From positions 50,809 through 114,808 of the forward strand of contig JBIQJE010000012.1 in the NCBI GenBank assembly GCA_044507625.1: DNA of 64,000 nucleotides, given 5' to 3'. Positions 9,064 to 16,916 of this stretch are shown in pieces. The translations under genes were made by a program, and so were the position numbers. The DNA comes from Hyphomicrobium_A sp044507625 (GTDB taxonomy: Bacteria; Pseudomonadota; Alphaproteobacteria; Rhizobiales; Hyphomicrobiaceae). Each line of letters begins with the position of its first letter. Position 1 is the stretch's first letter. A model generated the notes under the pieces. It did not search any database. It was not told the origin of the DNA and saw nothing but the letters and a program-made list of their open reading frames with translations.

Positions 9064-9195
9064 TCGCGCCGGGCGGAAGCATTCCTCCCCCCACACCTGG
9101 ACGATGATCGCTGCGAACCTCAGAGATTCGACGCGCCTCAATCGTGGATCTATCGAGAGACGCGAACCACGCCGTAATTGGAAGAAAAGCGATCG

Positions 9196-9414
9196 TTAGC
9201 CGCCGGCCGAACACTCGACCCTGCAGTGCGAGACGTCCTTCGGCTTCCCCTGCACTTTCACCGTATCGGAGTGCATGGGCTGAGACGCCTGCGTCGCGCG
9301 CTTGCCCGCTGACGTCTGCGCATGGTCCTGCGCCGCGCGAATGAACGCGATCGCTCCGATGGCGCAGATGAGCAGCGACAGAAGCATCGCAGCGGGTAGC
9401 GCCATTTTCGGCAT
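9196..9414 (-). CDS. small membrane-anchored hypothetical protein
   Basis: A 72-residue product from the ATG at 9414: one N-terminal hydrophobic helix (about residues 4-24, LPAAMLLSLLICAIGAIAFI) then a polar tail ending DVSHCRVECSAGG with two cysteines. It could be an uncleaved anchor or a signal peptide. I do not recognise the family. It lies between the GGDEF-EAL gene and another small secreted protein on the same strand. Coding status rests on the sensible hydrophobic start and spacing only. Confidence 0.45.
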   Translation of the reverse strand: MPKMALPAAMLLSLLICAIGAIAFIRAAQDHAQTSAGKRATQASQPMHSDTVKVQGKPKDVSHCRVECSAGG

Positions 9415-9539
9415 GTCGTTAGACCTCACAACAACGTCCCGCACGAAGCGCGGTGTGTGCGGACACAGCCTCCGCTGTGCCAGACGCATGACGATCACGA
9501 AAATCCGGCAGGTTTCGGGCTGCCAAGTGGCGTATGCGA

Positions 9540-9800
9540 TCAGTAGCAATATTGGCGCAACGTCCAGCCTTTGACCTGACACTTTTGATTGCCGCGCGAA
9601 TCGGTCGCGCACGTGCGGTTGGGATGCCGCTGATAGGAGCAATAATAGTTGCCCGCCTGTCCCTCGTAGCCTTTCATCGGCCTATCGAAGGCGTAGTCCT
9701 GGGAAAAGAATTCCTTGCCACCGCGTGCGAAGGCAACCTGCGACAGAGAACACACAACGGCAGCCGTGAGCACCGCACGCGCAAGATAGATTTGTTTCAT
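9540..9800 (-). CDS. small secreted cysteine-containing protein
   Basis: An 86-residue protein with a clear signal peptide (MKQIYLARAVLTAAVVCSL, cleavage near AFA-R). The mature part of about 60 residues is aromatic and has four cysteines (YYCSY, NRTCATD, QKCQV, QYCY), suggesting two disulfides in the periplasm or outside. No family recognised. Possible start context is ordinary; the gene stands alone between the small anchored protein and murA. Confidence 0.65.
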   Translation of the reverse strand: MKQIYLARAVLTAAVVCSLSQVAFARGGKEFFSQDYAFDRPMKGYEGQAGNYYCSYQRHPNRTCATDSRGNQKCQVKGWTLRQYCY

Positions 9801-9964
9801 AGCCTCTCATCCATCGCTGCTGCGCCACCGGATTGGCCACGCATGCGATGGACGCTAGGCAAAGACACAGCGGCGCGCTGTTCCAGGCGGAACAACGGCG
9901 CATCCGCTGCACTGAGAGGAAGCCGGTTCTCGATGGAGCGCGGCGTAGGTGCCAGCGTCCCGGT

Positions 9965-11257
9965 TCAGCCCGTCAGGCGTTCGATCTGCGCGCCGCAGCG
10001 CGAGAGCTTCTGCTCGAGCTGCTCGAATCCGCGATCGAGGTGATAGACGCGGTTGATCATCGTCTCACCCTCCGCCATCAGCGCGGCGATCACGAGAGAC
10101 ACCGAAGCGCGCAGATCCGTTGCCATCACCGGCGCACCGGTAAGCCCTTTCACGCCCCTGATGGTTGCCGTATCGCCGTGGAGCTGGATATCGGCGCCGA
10201 GACGCGCCAGCTCCTGCACGTGCATGAAGCGGTTCTCGAAGATTGTCTCGCGGATGACGCTGGTGCCCTTGGCGCGCGTCATCAGCGCCATGAGCTGCGC
10301 CTGGAGATCGGTGGGGAAGCCGGGGAACGGCTGCGTTTCGACGGAGACCGGCTCGATGCCGTGACCGTTCCGCGCCACGCGAATGCCGCTGTTGGTCGTC
10401 TGCACCTCGACGCCCGCTTCGCTCAGCGTGTCGAGCGCCGTTTTCAAAAGCTCCGGTCGCGCGCCTTCCAGCGTGACGTCACCGCCGGTCGCCGCCACGG
10501 CCATGACGAACGTGCCCGTCTCGATGCGGTCTGCGAGCACCGAGTGCACGGCGCCCTCAAGGCGGTCAGCGCCCTGGATCATCAGCGTCGAGGTGCCGAT
10601 GCCCTCGATCTTCGCACCCATCTTGACGAGGCATTCCGCGACGTCGCCGATTTCGGGCTCGCGCGCAGCATTCTCGATGACGGTTTCGCCGCGCGCCAGC
10701 GCTGCCGCGAGCAGCACGTTATGCGTCGCGCCCACCGACACCTTCGGAAAGATCACGCGCCCGCCGCGCAGCGATCCACCCTTGGCCTTGGCGATCACGT
10801 AGCCGGCCTCGATCTCGATCTCGGCGCCGAGCTCCTTCAATCCCGTGAGATGCAGGTCCACCGGGCGCGTGCCGATGGCGCAGCCGCCCGGCAGCGAGAC
10901 CTTCGCCTGTCCGCAGCGCGCAAGAAGCGGACCCAGCACCCAGAAGCTGGCGCGCATCCGGCTCACCATCTCGTAGGGCGCCACCGTATCGACGATGTCG
11001 CGCGCGGAGAGATGGAACGTTTCGCCGATGTGCTGGGCCGGGCCCGAACGCTTGCCGTCGACCGCCAGGTCGACGCCGTGATTGCGCAGAATGCGGGCGA
11101 GGAGATTGACGTCGGCGAGATTGGGAACGTTCTTCAGGGTCAGCCGGTCCGGCGTCAGCAGGCTGGCGATCATCAGGGGCAGCGCCGCGTTCTTCGCACC
11201 CGAAATCGGGATAGTGCCGTTGAGCCGTCCGCCGCCGACAATCCTGATACGATCCAT
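9965..11257 (-). CDS. murA: UDP-N-acetylglucosamine 1-carboxyvinyltransferase
   Basis: A 430-residue MurA, which transfers enolpyruvate from PEP to UDP-GlcNAc in the first committed step of peptidoglycan synthesis. The start MDRIRIVGG at 11257 fits the family; an in-frame start 33 nt upstream is less likely. SGAKNAALPLM binds substrate, and the PEP/fosfomycin-reactive Cys is in LPGGCAIGTRPVDLH. The C-terminal RVYHLDRGFEQLEQKL is normal. Single-copy-looking and complete. It is separated from its usual neighbour DUF2948 by the signalling block. Confidence 0.97.
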   Translation of the reverse strand: MDRIRIVGGGRLNGTIPISGAKNAALPLMIASLLTPDRLTLKNVPNLADVNLLARILRNHGVDLAVDGKRSGPAQHIGETFHLSARDIVDTVAPYEMVSRMRASFWVLGPLLARCGQAKVSLPGGCAIGTRPVDLHLTGLKELGAEIEIEAGYVIAKAKGGSLRGGRVIFPKVSVGATHNVLLAAALARGETVIENAAREPEIGDVAECLVKMGAKIEGIGTSTLMIQGADRLEGAVHSVLADRIETGTFVMAVAATGGDVTLEGARPELLKTALDTLSEAGVEVQTTNSGIRVARNGHGIEPVSVETQPFPGFPTDLQAQLMALMTRAKGTSVIRETIFENRFMHVQELARLGADIQLHGDTATIRGVKGLTGAPVMATDLRASVSLVIAALMAEGETMINRVYHLDRGFEQLEQKLSRCGAQIERLTG

Positions 11258-11548
11258 GCTTTGCCTCTCTCGCGCCGGTAGCACCGGCAACCATGAAGAA
11301 ATGATTAAGCGCTTCCCAGCGCTGCCAGCAAGTGTGACGGAAAACCTCGGGCCGAATCAGCCGGTTGAGGGCGCGAAGAATAGCTCGCGGTGCTCTCCGC
11401 AGGGTTAATGATCGGCCTCTTGGTCGAAGCGAGACAGGAACGTAAAGCGCGGCCTTTCTGAGGCGGTCCGCAGTGCCAGGACGACTTTTCGCACCCTGCG
11501 CAAAGGAGCGTCACCGCCACTGCTGACCTGCGACCCAGGACGACGGCA

Positions 11549-11974
11549 TTAGTCGCTGTCGACCCGCACGTTGAACGGCTCCAGCTCCTCCCGCATCACC
11601 GCCCGCGTGCGCGCCTCGACCCGCCTGTAAGCGGCGGCCACGCCGCGGCCGTAGTCGGTGAGCTTCGCCCCGCCGCCCCGGGAGCCGCCTGGGGATGCCG
11701 TGACGAGCGCGCTCGGAAACATGTGGTTGAGCGCATCGACCAGCAGCCAAGCCCGTCGGTATGACATGCCGAGTTCGCGCCCCGCCGCTGAAATGGAACC
11801 GGTGCGGCCGATCGCTTCCAGCAGATCCACTTTGCCGGGGCCGAGCACCATGCCGTCGCCGATGAGGATGCGCACGCGCGGGAACGCGCGCGCGCCCCGT
11901 CCACGCAGCTTGCGTGCCGGCGCATCTTCCGCGGCCTCTTCCTTCTCCGCCGTCGCCTTTTTCCGATTGGCCAA
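11549..11974 (-). CDS. ModE-type winged-helix protein without molybdate-binding domain
   Basis: 141 residues. A Lys/Glu-rich N-tail of about 30 residues precedes a ModE winged helix: RVRILIGDGMVLGPGKVDLL, the recognition region GSISAAGRELGMSYRRAW, and LVTASPGGSRGGGAKLTDYG. Full ModE adds two TOBE domains that bind molybdate; here the protein ends at about residue 141, so it is the DNA-binding half alone. The start is a TTG at 11974 with GGAG upstream; no ATG is in frame after the upstream stop. Divergent from the TonB receptor, with a ModE box between. A one-domain TOBE protein is encoded 2.7 kb away, so sensing could be split between two proteins. Confidence 0.85.
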   Translation of the reverse strand: MANRKKATAEKEEAAEDAPARKLRGRGARAFPRVRILIGDGMVLGPGKVDLLEAIGRTGSISAAGRELGMSYRRAWLLVDALNHMFPSALVTASPGGSRGGGAKLTDYGRGVAAAYRRVEARTRAVMREELEPFNVRVDSD

Positions 11975-12120
11975 GCGCCTCGTCTCCTGGAACGTCCGAT
12001 GATTTCAGCCGGGCGACGGCAATATTCGTCGCGTGCCCTCCCAGCGTGCTCCACACCATTGAGGCAATTTAAGCACACACGCGCGGAGAGAGTCGGCTGC
12101 AACGCGTGAATCGCATTGCC

Positions 12121-12144
12121 CGCTATATCAGATGGAATATAACG
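12121..12144. promoter_or_regulatory. ModE-box-like operator
   Basis: CGCTATAT, 8 bases, ATATAACG. This is the 8+8+8 architecture of the E. coli ModE box (CGTTATAT-N8-ACATAACG), with 15 of 16 arm bases palindromic. It lies 34 bp before the GTG start of the TonB receptor and 146 bp before the divergent ModE-type gene, so a bound regulator would probably block the receptor promoter when molybdate is plentiful. Confidence 0.75.
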
Positions 12145-12178
12145 ACCCCATCGTACCGCGTACTGGGGGAAGTCTGTC

Positions 12179-14602
12179 GTGTCCAAGTTTACGTACGTGG
12201 CGCTCGGTTGCGCCGCGATGAGTCTCCTTGCCTCTTCGCCTTCTAACGCACAGGAGGCGAATTTAACAGCCGGTGGCGATGTTTCCGCCGAACAGGTGAC
12301 GCCGCTCCCGCCGGTCGTCGTAGAGGCACCCTCTCAACCTATCGTCCGCAAGAAGGTCCGGAAGGCGACTGCGGCCGGCTCCGGGGCGACGGCAGCCGCC
12401 GGCACGCCCGCCCAAGGCGAGGCCACGGGCGCCGGCACCGCCGGCACGGGCGTTGGCATCTATACGCTCGGCCAGCTCGACATGATCGGCGGCTCCACCA
12501 TCACCAACGAGGCGATGTGGACCTTCAACAAGAACACGCTCGATCAGGCCGTCAGCATCCTGCCCGGCGTCTCGATGCAGAATTCGGGCGGACACCGTAA
12601 CGAGCGCGACATCCAGGTCCGCGGCTTCGATCGCTTCCGCGTTCCGCTCTATATGGACGGCGTGCGCATCTACCTGCCGTACGACAATCGCCTCGACATG
12701 AACCGCTTCCTCACCCCGGACCTGTCCGAGATCCAGGTGCAGAAGGGCTATGTGTCGGTGCTCAACGGCCCCGGCGGCATGGGCGGCGCGATCAATCTCG
12801 TGAGCCGTAAGCCGACGAAAGAGATCGAGCTGGAAGGCCGCGCCGGTCTCGTCATGAGTGGCGACCTCGACGACATGAATCAGTGGAGCAGCTACGCCTT
12901 CGCCGGCACGCGCCAGAAGGGATACTACGCGCAGGTCAGCGGCACGATCATCGACCAAGACCACTTCAACCTGTCGAATGATTTCCGCCCCTCGAACGCG
13001 TCCGAGCCCGGCTACGTCGCGAGCTTCCCCTACGAGGACGGTGGCAGCCGCGATCGCTCCAACTTCAAGGACTGGCGCGTCAACGCCAAGATCGGCATCA
13101 CGCCCAACGCCACCGACGAATACAGCGTCAACTACACCGTGCAGCAGGGTGAGAAGGGCGCGCCCCTGCACGTCCGCCGCCAGGTCGTGGGCGGCTATCA
13201 GGGCGCCATCCCCAGCACCACCGTTCCCGGCACCACCATCAACGGTCAGCGCTATTGGAATTGGCCGCAGTGGGACACCTCCACCCTCTCGTGGATGTCC
13301 AAGACGCAGCTCGGAAGCTCGTCGTATGTAAAGACGAACGCCTATTACAACACGTTCGACAACACGACCGCGTTCTATCCGACCGCAACCCACCCGACGC
13401 CCTATGTCGACAGCCCGTATGACGACAACTCGTACGGCGGCTTCGTCGAGATGGGCACCGACCTCATCCCGATGAACACCTTAAAGGGCGCGATCCATTA
13501 CCGTCGCGACACCCATAACGAGGCGGAGATCCAGTATAATCTGGACGGGAGCATCAAGAGCATCGCACCTAACGAGCGCGACGCCGAAGAGACGTGGTCG
13601 TTCGCCGCCGAAAACACGTTCCACGCCACGCGCTATTTCGACATCGTCACAGGTCTCTCGTACGACACCAACGAGGTGCTCGAAGCTTACGGCAGCAAGG
13701 AAGCGCTCCCCAAGAAGGACGCGTGGAACTGGCAGGCCGCCGCGATCTATAACTACAGCGATACGGGGCGCGTGTACGGCAACGTGTCGAGCCGCACCCG
13801 CTTCCCGACCCTGTTCGATCGTTACAGCACGCGGTTCGGCTCACGCAGCGAAAATCCCGGACTCGATCCGGAGCGCGCAACGAACTACGAGCTCGGGTGG
13901 AGCGAGTCCTTCTTCGGCAATCTGCATCTGTCGTCGGCGGTCTTCTATTCCGACATCGACGACAGCATCCAGAACATCTTCTTCAACGCGAATGGCAACA
14001 CGTCCATCGTCGGCTTCAATGCGGACGGCGAAACCTATGGCTTGGAGCTGTCCGCCGACTGGGATGCGACCTCCACACTGCGCATCGGCGGCAACTACAC
14101 CTACCTGGAGCGCGACTTCGACTTTGCCTCCGCGGCACGCGCGCTCAATCCGATCCTGACGAGCAACGGCTCGGTCAACACCAGCGAGACGAACTTCGCC
14201 CGTCACGCGGTGGCATCGGGCGAGGCCGAGGGAACCCCACGTCATAAAGCGTTTCTCTATGCTTCGTGGCGCGCAACGTCGGCTTTGACGCTGACGCCCA
14301 GCCTCGAGCTCGCCGGCGACCGCACGGTACTCGTGACGAGTTGCGCCTCCACCCTTGTCAACGCGGGCGCTACGAACAACAACACCACCTGCACGAAGAC
14401 CTCGCCCGCGGGCACCCGCACGCCGAGCTACGTCAATCTCGGCTCCTACGCGCTCGTGAATTTCCGGGCCGACTACGACTTCTCGGAGAGCTTCTCGACG
14501 GCGGTCGGCGTGACCAACCTCTTCGACCAGAATTACTCGCTGGCCGAGGGCTTCCCCGAAGCGGGACGCCAGTTCTACATCACGGCGCGCGCGAAGTTCT
14601 GA
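12179..14602 (+). CDS. TonB-dependent outer-membrane receptor under a ModE box
   Basis: 807 residues from a GTG start with GGGGGAAG 6 nt upstream. Signal peptide 1-24; a TonB-box-like PPVVVEAP at about 44-51; an Ala/Gly linker with basic residues (60-92); plug domain about 95-235 (RDIQVRGFDRFRVPLYMDGV, GGMGGAINLVSRKP); then a 22-strand-type barrel with typical NYELGW and VGVTNLFDQNYSLAEG, ending in ARAKF with terminal Phe. Complete. Substrate is not readable from sequence. The ModE box in front, the Mop gene behind and the ModE-type gene beside it point to molybdate/tungstate or a metal-chelating carrier rather than iron. Confidence 0.92.
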   Translation: MSKFTYVALGCAAMSLLASSPSNAQEANLTAGGDVSAEQVTPLPPVVVEAPSQPIVRKKVRKATAAGSGATAAAGTPAQGEATGAGTAGTGVGIYTLGQLDMIGGSTITNEAMWTFNKNTLDQAVSILPGVSMQNSGGHRNERDIQVRGFDRFRVPLYMDGVRIYLPYDNRLDMNRFLTPDLSEIQVQKGYVSVLNGPGGMGGAINLVSRKPTKEIELEGRAGLVMSGDLDDMNQWSSYAFAGTRQKGYYAQVSGTIIDQDHFNLSNDFRPSNASEPGYVASFPYEDGGSRDRSNFKDWRVNAKIGITPNATDEYSVNYTVQQGEKGAPLHVRRQVVGGYQGAIPSTTVPGTTINGQRYWNWPQWDTSTLSWMSKTQLGSSSYVKTNAYYNTFDNTTAFYPTATHPTPYVDSPYDDNSYGGFVEMGTDLIPMNTLKGAIHYRRDTHNEAEIQYNLDGSIKSIAPNERDAEETWSFAAENTFHATRYFDIVTGLSYDTNEVLEAYGSKEALPKKDAWNWQAAAIYNYSDTGRVYGNVSSRTRFPTLFDRYSTRFGSRSENPGLDPERATNYELGWSESFFGNLHLSSAVFYSDIDDSIQNIFFNANGNTSIVGFNADGETYGLELSADWDATSTLRIGGNYTYLERDFDFASAARALNPILTSNGSVNTSETNFARHAVASGEAEGTPRHKAFLYASWRATSALTLTPSLELAGDRTVLVTSCASTLVNAGATNNNTTCTKTSPAGTRTPSYVNLGSYALVNFRADYDFSESFSTAVGVTNLFDQNYSLAEGFPEAGRQFYITARAKF

Positions 14603-14668
14603 TGTCTTGCCGGCCCGTCCGCGCTAAACTCCCGGCGCGGACGGACCACTTGCAGAAGGACCATTGAA

Positions 14669-14875
14669 ATGCGGATCAGTGCGCGCAACATCCTCAAAGG
14701 CAAGATCGTCGAAGTCACCAAAGGGCAGACCACCGCTCACGTGCGGATCGATGTGGGCGGCGCTGTCGTCACGGCGTCGATCACGAACGAATCGGTGGAT
14801 GAGTTAGGATTGAAAGAGGGAATGACGGCTTCCGCCGTCATCAAGTCATCGGATGTCATGGTTGCACTCGACTAG
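14669..14875 (+). CDS. Mop-type single TOBE-domain molybdate-binding protein (molbindin)
   Basis: A 68-residue protein made of one TOBE domain: MRISARNILKGKIVEVTKG, AHVRIDVGG, then VTASITNESVDELGL and ASAVIKSSDVMVALD, the classical Mop pattern. Such molbindins form hexamers that store or buffer molybdate or tungstate in the cytoplasm. AGGA lies 8 nt before the ATG. It follows the TonB receptor by 66 bp and overlaps the start of the next gene by 23 nt, so the three are probably one transcript. It may supply the molybdate-sensing part missing from the nearby ModE-type protein. Confidence 0.92.
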   Translation: MRISARNILKGKIVEVTKGQTTAHVRIDVGGAVVTASITNESVDELGLKEGMTASAVIKSSDVMVALD

Positions 14876-15452
14876 CGGCGCGCGCGCGATCGCGCTGGCG
14901 TTCGCCATCGGCGCAGGGTTCGCTTTCGCAGGCGGTGCCAGCGCGCACGAACACAATCACGCCGCAGGCACCGCCGCCGAGGCCAAGGACATAGCGGCCT
15001 GTGCGGCATTCAAATGGCCCATCGATAAGGAGCGGGCCGCATTCGAGAACCCTGATCTTGAAAAGCTGAGTTCCGGCACGTCGAAAGGGCCGTGGGGCGA
15101 GCAGGTGTTCGCGCTTCAGCTCAAGCCGGCAAAGGACATTGCCTTCCCTATTCCGCTGCCCGACAAGAAGAACCCGCCGAACACATTTGGCGGCACGCTG
15201 AGCTTCGCGGCGCCGGCAGCGGCAGGCCCGTATCAGATCACCATCTCCAACCATTCGTGGATCGAGCTGGTGCAGGATGGCGCAGCGTTGAAACCCGTCG
15301 ACCATTCCGGCGCCAAGGGCTGCGATGGCGTCCGTAAGAGCATCAGGTTCAACATCGGTGCTGCGCCGGTGACTCTCCAGGTGAGCGGCTCAACGGATGA
15401 AACCGTCAACGTATCGATCCGCCCGGTGGAGCCGAAAACGGAGACGCACTAG
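14853..15452 (+). CDS. periplasmic protein with mature His-rich N-terminus (HEHNH)
   Basis: 199 residues with a signal peptide (about 9-31) whose likely cleavage site ASA/HEHNH would leave HEHNHAAG as the mature N-terminus, a plausible cation-binding end. The rest (about 165 residues) is a globular domain with FALQLKPAKDIAFPIPLPDKK and ISNHSWIELVQDGAALKPVDHSGAKGC (abbreviated segments); it looks all-beta. I do not recognise a characterised family. Its start overlaps the Mop gene end, implying coupled translation and a role in the same metal or oxyanion uptake system. Two inverted-repeat elements follow its stop at once. Confidence 0.75.
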   Translation: MSWLHSTSGARAIALAFAIGAGFAFAGGASAHEHNHAAGTAAEAKDIAACAAFKWPIDKERAAFENPDLEKLSSGTSKGPWGEQVFALQLKPAKDIAFPIPLPDKKNPPNTFGGTLSFAAPAAAGPYQITISNHSWIELVQDGAALKPVDHSGAKGCDGVRKSIRFNIGAAPVTLQVSGSTDETVNVSIRPVEPKTETH

Positions 15453-15550
15453 ACCATGATCGCTTCGGACCCTATGCGTCCGGAGCGTGAATCATCGGTC
15501 GAAGCAAAAGACCATGAGATCGCTTCGGACCCTATCAGTCCGGAGCGTGA
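15452..15550. repeat. two tandem palindromic repeat elements
   Basis: Two near-identical units, 15452-15490 and 15510-15550, about 59 bp apart. Each has the inverted arms CGCTTCGGAC and GTCCGGAGCG (9 of 10 paired) around a 7-base loop starting CCTAT. The pair directly follows the stop at 15452 and could end transcription or stabilise the mRNA; it also looks like a REP-type dispersed repeat. The rest of the gap up to 15768 holds nothing I can name. Confidence 0.75.
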
Positions 15551-15768
15551 GACCGGATATCCATCGCAACTCGAAAAAAGCGATCGCGCTTTCGCCCGAG
15601 ACCGCTTCGCGCACCTTAGGCCCGAGCACGAACCAACAGGTACATCGAAGAGTGGGAGCGCGAGATCGAAACGATCTTGCCCCGGCGTTCACTTGGAGGC
15701 GCCGCTCCGTCAAAGGCGGATCGCGTGGTGCGCGCCGTCCGTGCTGCGTCTTCGAACCGATCGCGAGT

Positions 15769-15939
15769 CTACCCGTCCTTCTTCCCTGCCTCGCGCTCGC
15801 CCGCGCCTTCGCCACCGCTCGCTTCGGCCGTGACAGCACGCGCCCGCACACGCGCCTGCTCCTTACGTTTCTTCAGATTGGCGCGCAGCTCCGCAGCCAG
15901 CCGCTCCGCACGCGCCGATTTTTCTCCACCATCAGCCAT
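15769..15939 (-). CDS. short charged conserved-type protein (56 aa)
   Basis: A 56-residue frame, ATG at 15939 with GAGGGG upstream and TAG at 15769. It begins MADGGEKSARAERLAAEL and continues RANLKKRKEQARVRARA: a highly basic amphipathic helix followed by an Ala/Gly/Glu tail ending GKKDG. From memory, Hyphomicrobiales often carry a short ORF of this kind (ERLAAALR.NLKRRKAQ.R) beside murA; here it is about 4.7 kb away. Cytosolic, possibly nucleic-acid binding. Function unknown. Confidence 0.6.
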   Translation of the reverse strand: MADGGEKSARAERLAAELRANLKKRKEQARVRARAVTAEASGGEGAGEREAGKKDG

Positions 15940-16206
15940 TGGCCCCTCACCACGTTAGCGCTCCCGATACCACGCGCCGTTGCGTCCCGCCCCGAACACG
16001 GAACGTAACTTCAGCCGGGCATTTTTCCCAGCAAACAGCACCAATTATTCCCGCTCGATCGCCTCCCATTATCCGATAGCGCTGTATTTGCTTTCAACAT
16101 CCCGTGAGCTGTGGCGCGGCCACCGAATAGCGGACGGCAGGCGCTTGCCAATCGTTCCCTATCGAAGAAAATGGCCGTTACATAGTAACGTGGGGATCGA
16201 AACAAC

Positions 16207-16716
16207 ATGAAGCGAACGGCTCTGGCTCTTCTCGCAATCGCAGGCGTTGCAACCACCTCGATTGCGGCGCTGGCGGATGACATTGCACTGCCGCTACGCA
16301 AGGCGGGTCGGTGGGAGCAGAAGACCACCATGGACGAGGGCGGACAGAAGCACGCGCAGTCCCTCACGATCTGCATCGACGCCGACATGGAGCGCAACAC
16401 GGCCGCCGCGAGCGATGTCGAGCATAAGCGCAGTTGCTCGGCCTACGAGGTCAAGAAGGAAGGCGAGAAAGTCGTCGTCGAGGCAACGTGCAAGATGAAC
16501 GGCCGCGACGTGGAGAGCCGCACCGAGATGAGCGGCGACTTCCAGTCCGCCTTCGCGGTCAAGATCACCTCCACGACCTCCGGGCTCCAGGACTCACAGA
16601 GCGTGGCGATCAAACGCGTGATCGAGCAGGAGGGGCGTTACCTCGGCGAATCCTGCGGCGATCTGAAGGCGGGTGAAGCTATGGGATCCGACGGCGCCAA
16701 GATCATGGTGCAGTAG
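16207..16716 (+). CDS. DUF3617 family secreted protein
   Basis: 169 residues with a signal peptide (1-23, cleaved near ALA-D). The mature domain fits DUF3617: PLRKAGRWEQKTTMDEGG, the cysteines in TICIDADMERN, RSCSAYEV and ATCKMNG, and the terminal ESCGDLKAGEAM. These are periplasmic or outer-membrane-associated proteins of unknown role. Complete length for the family. It precedes, and is convergent with, the methanol dehydrogenase cluster. Confidence 0.85.
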   Translation: MKRTALALLAIAGVATTSIAALADDIALPLRKAGRWEQKTTMDEGGQKHAQSLTICIDADMERNTAAASDVEHKRSCSAYEVKKEGEKVVVEATCKMNGRDVESRTEMSGDFQSAFAVKITSTTSGLQDSQSVAIKRVIEQEGRYLGESCGDLKAGEAMGSDGAKIMVQ

Positions 16717-16916
16717 CAGCGACCCTGCTGCGGCACTGCCCCGATGCCTCGCAGCCAGCGCGCTGTGAGGCTGATTGGCCCCGCCGGCACCGGAACAATC
16801 TCCCACCGTACGGCTAAGTCGCGCATGCCCCGCGTACGCGCCGCACAATGCTCGCGGCGCCACCAGCCTCGTCTTTATCGGGTCAGCCCGCACAGTGCGC
16901 GCAGCGAAGCCTGGAC

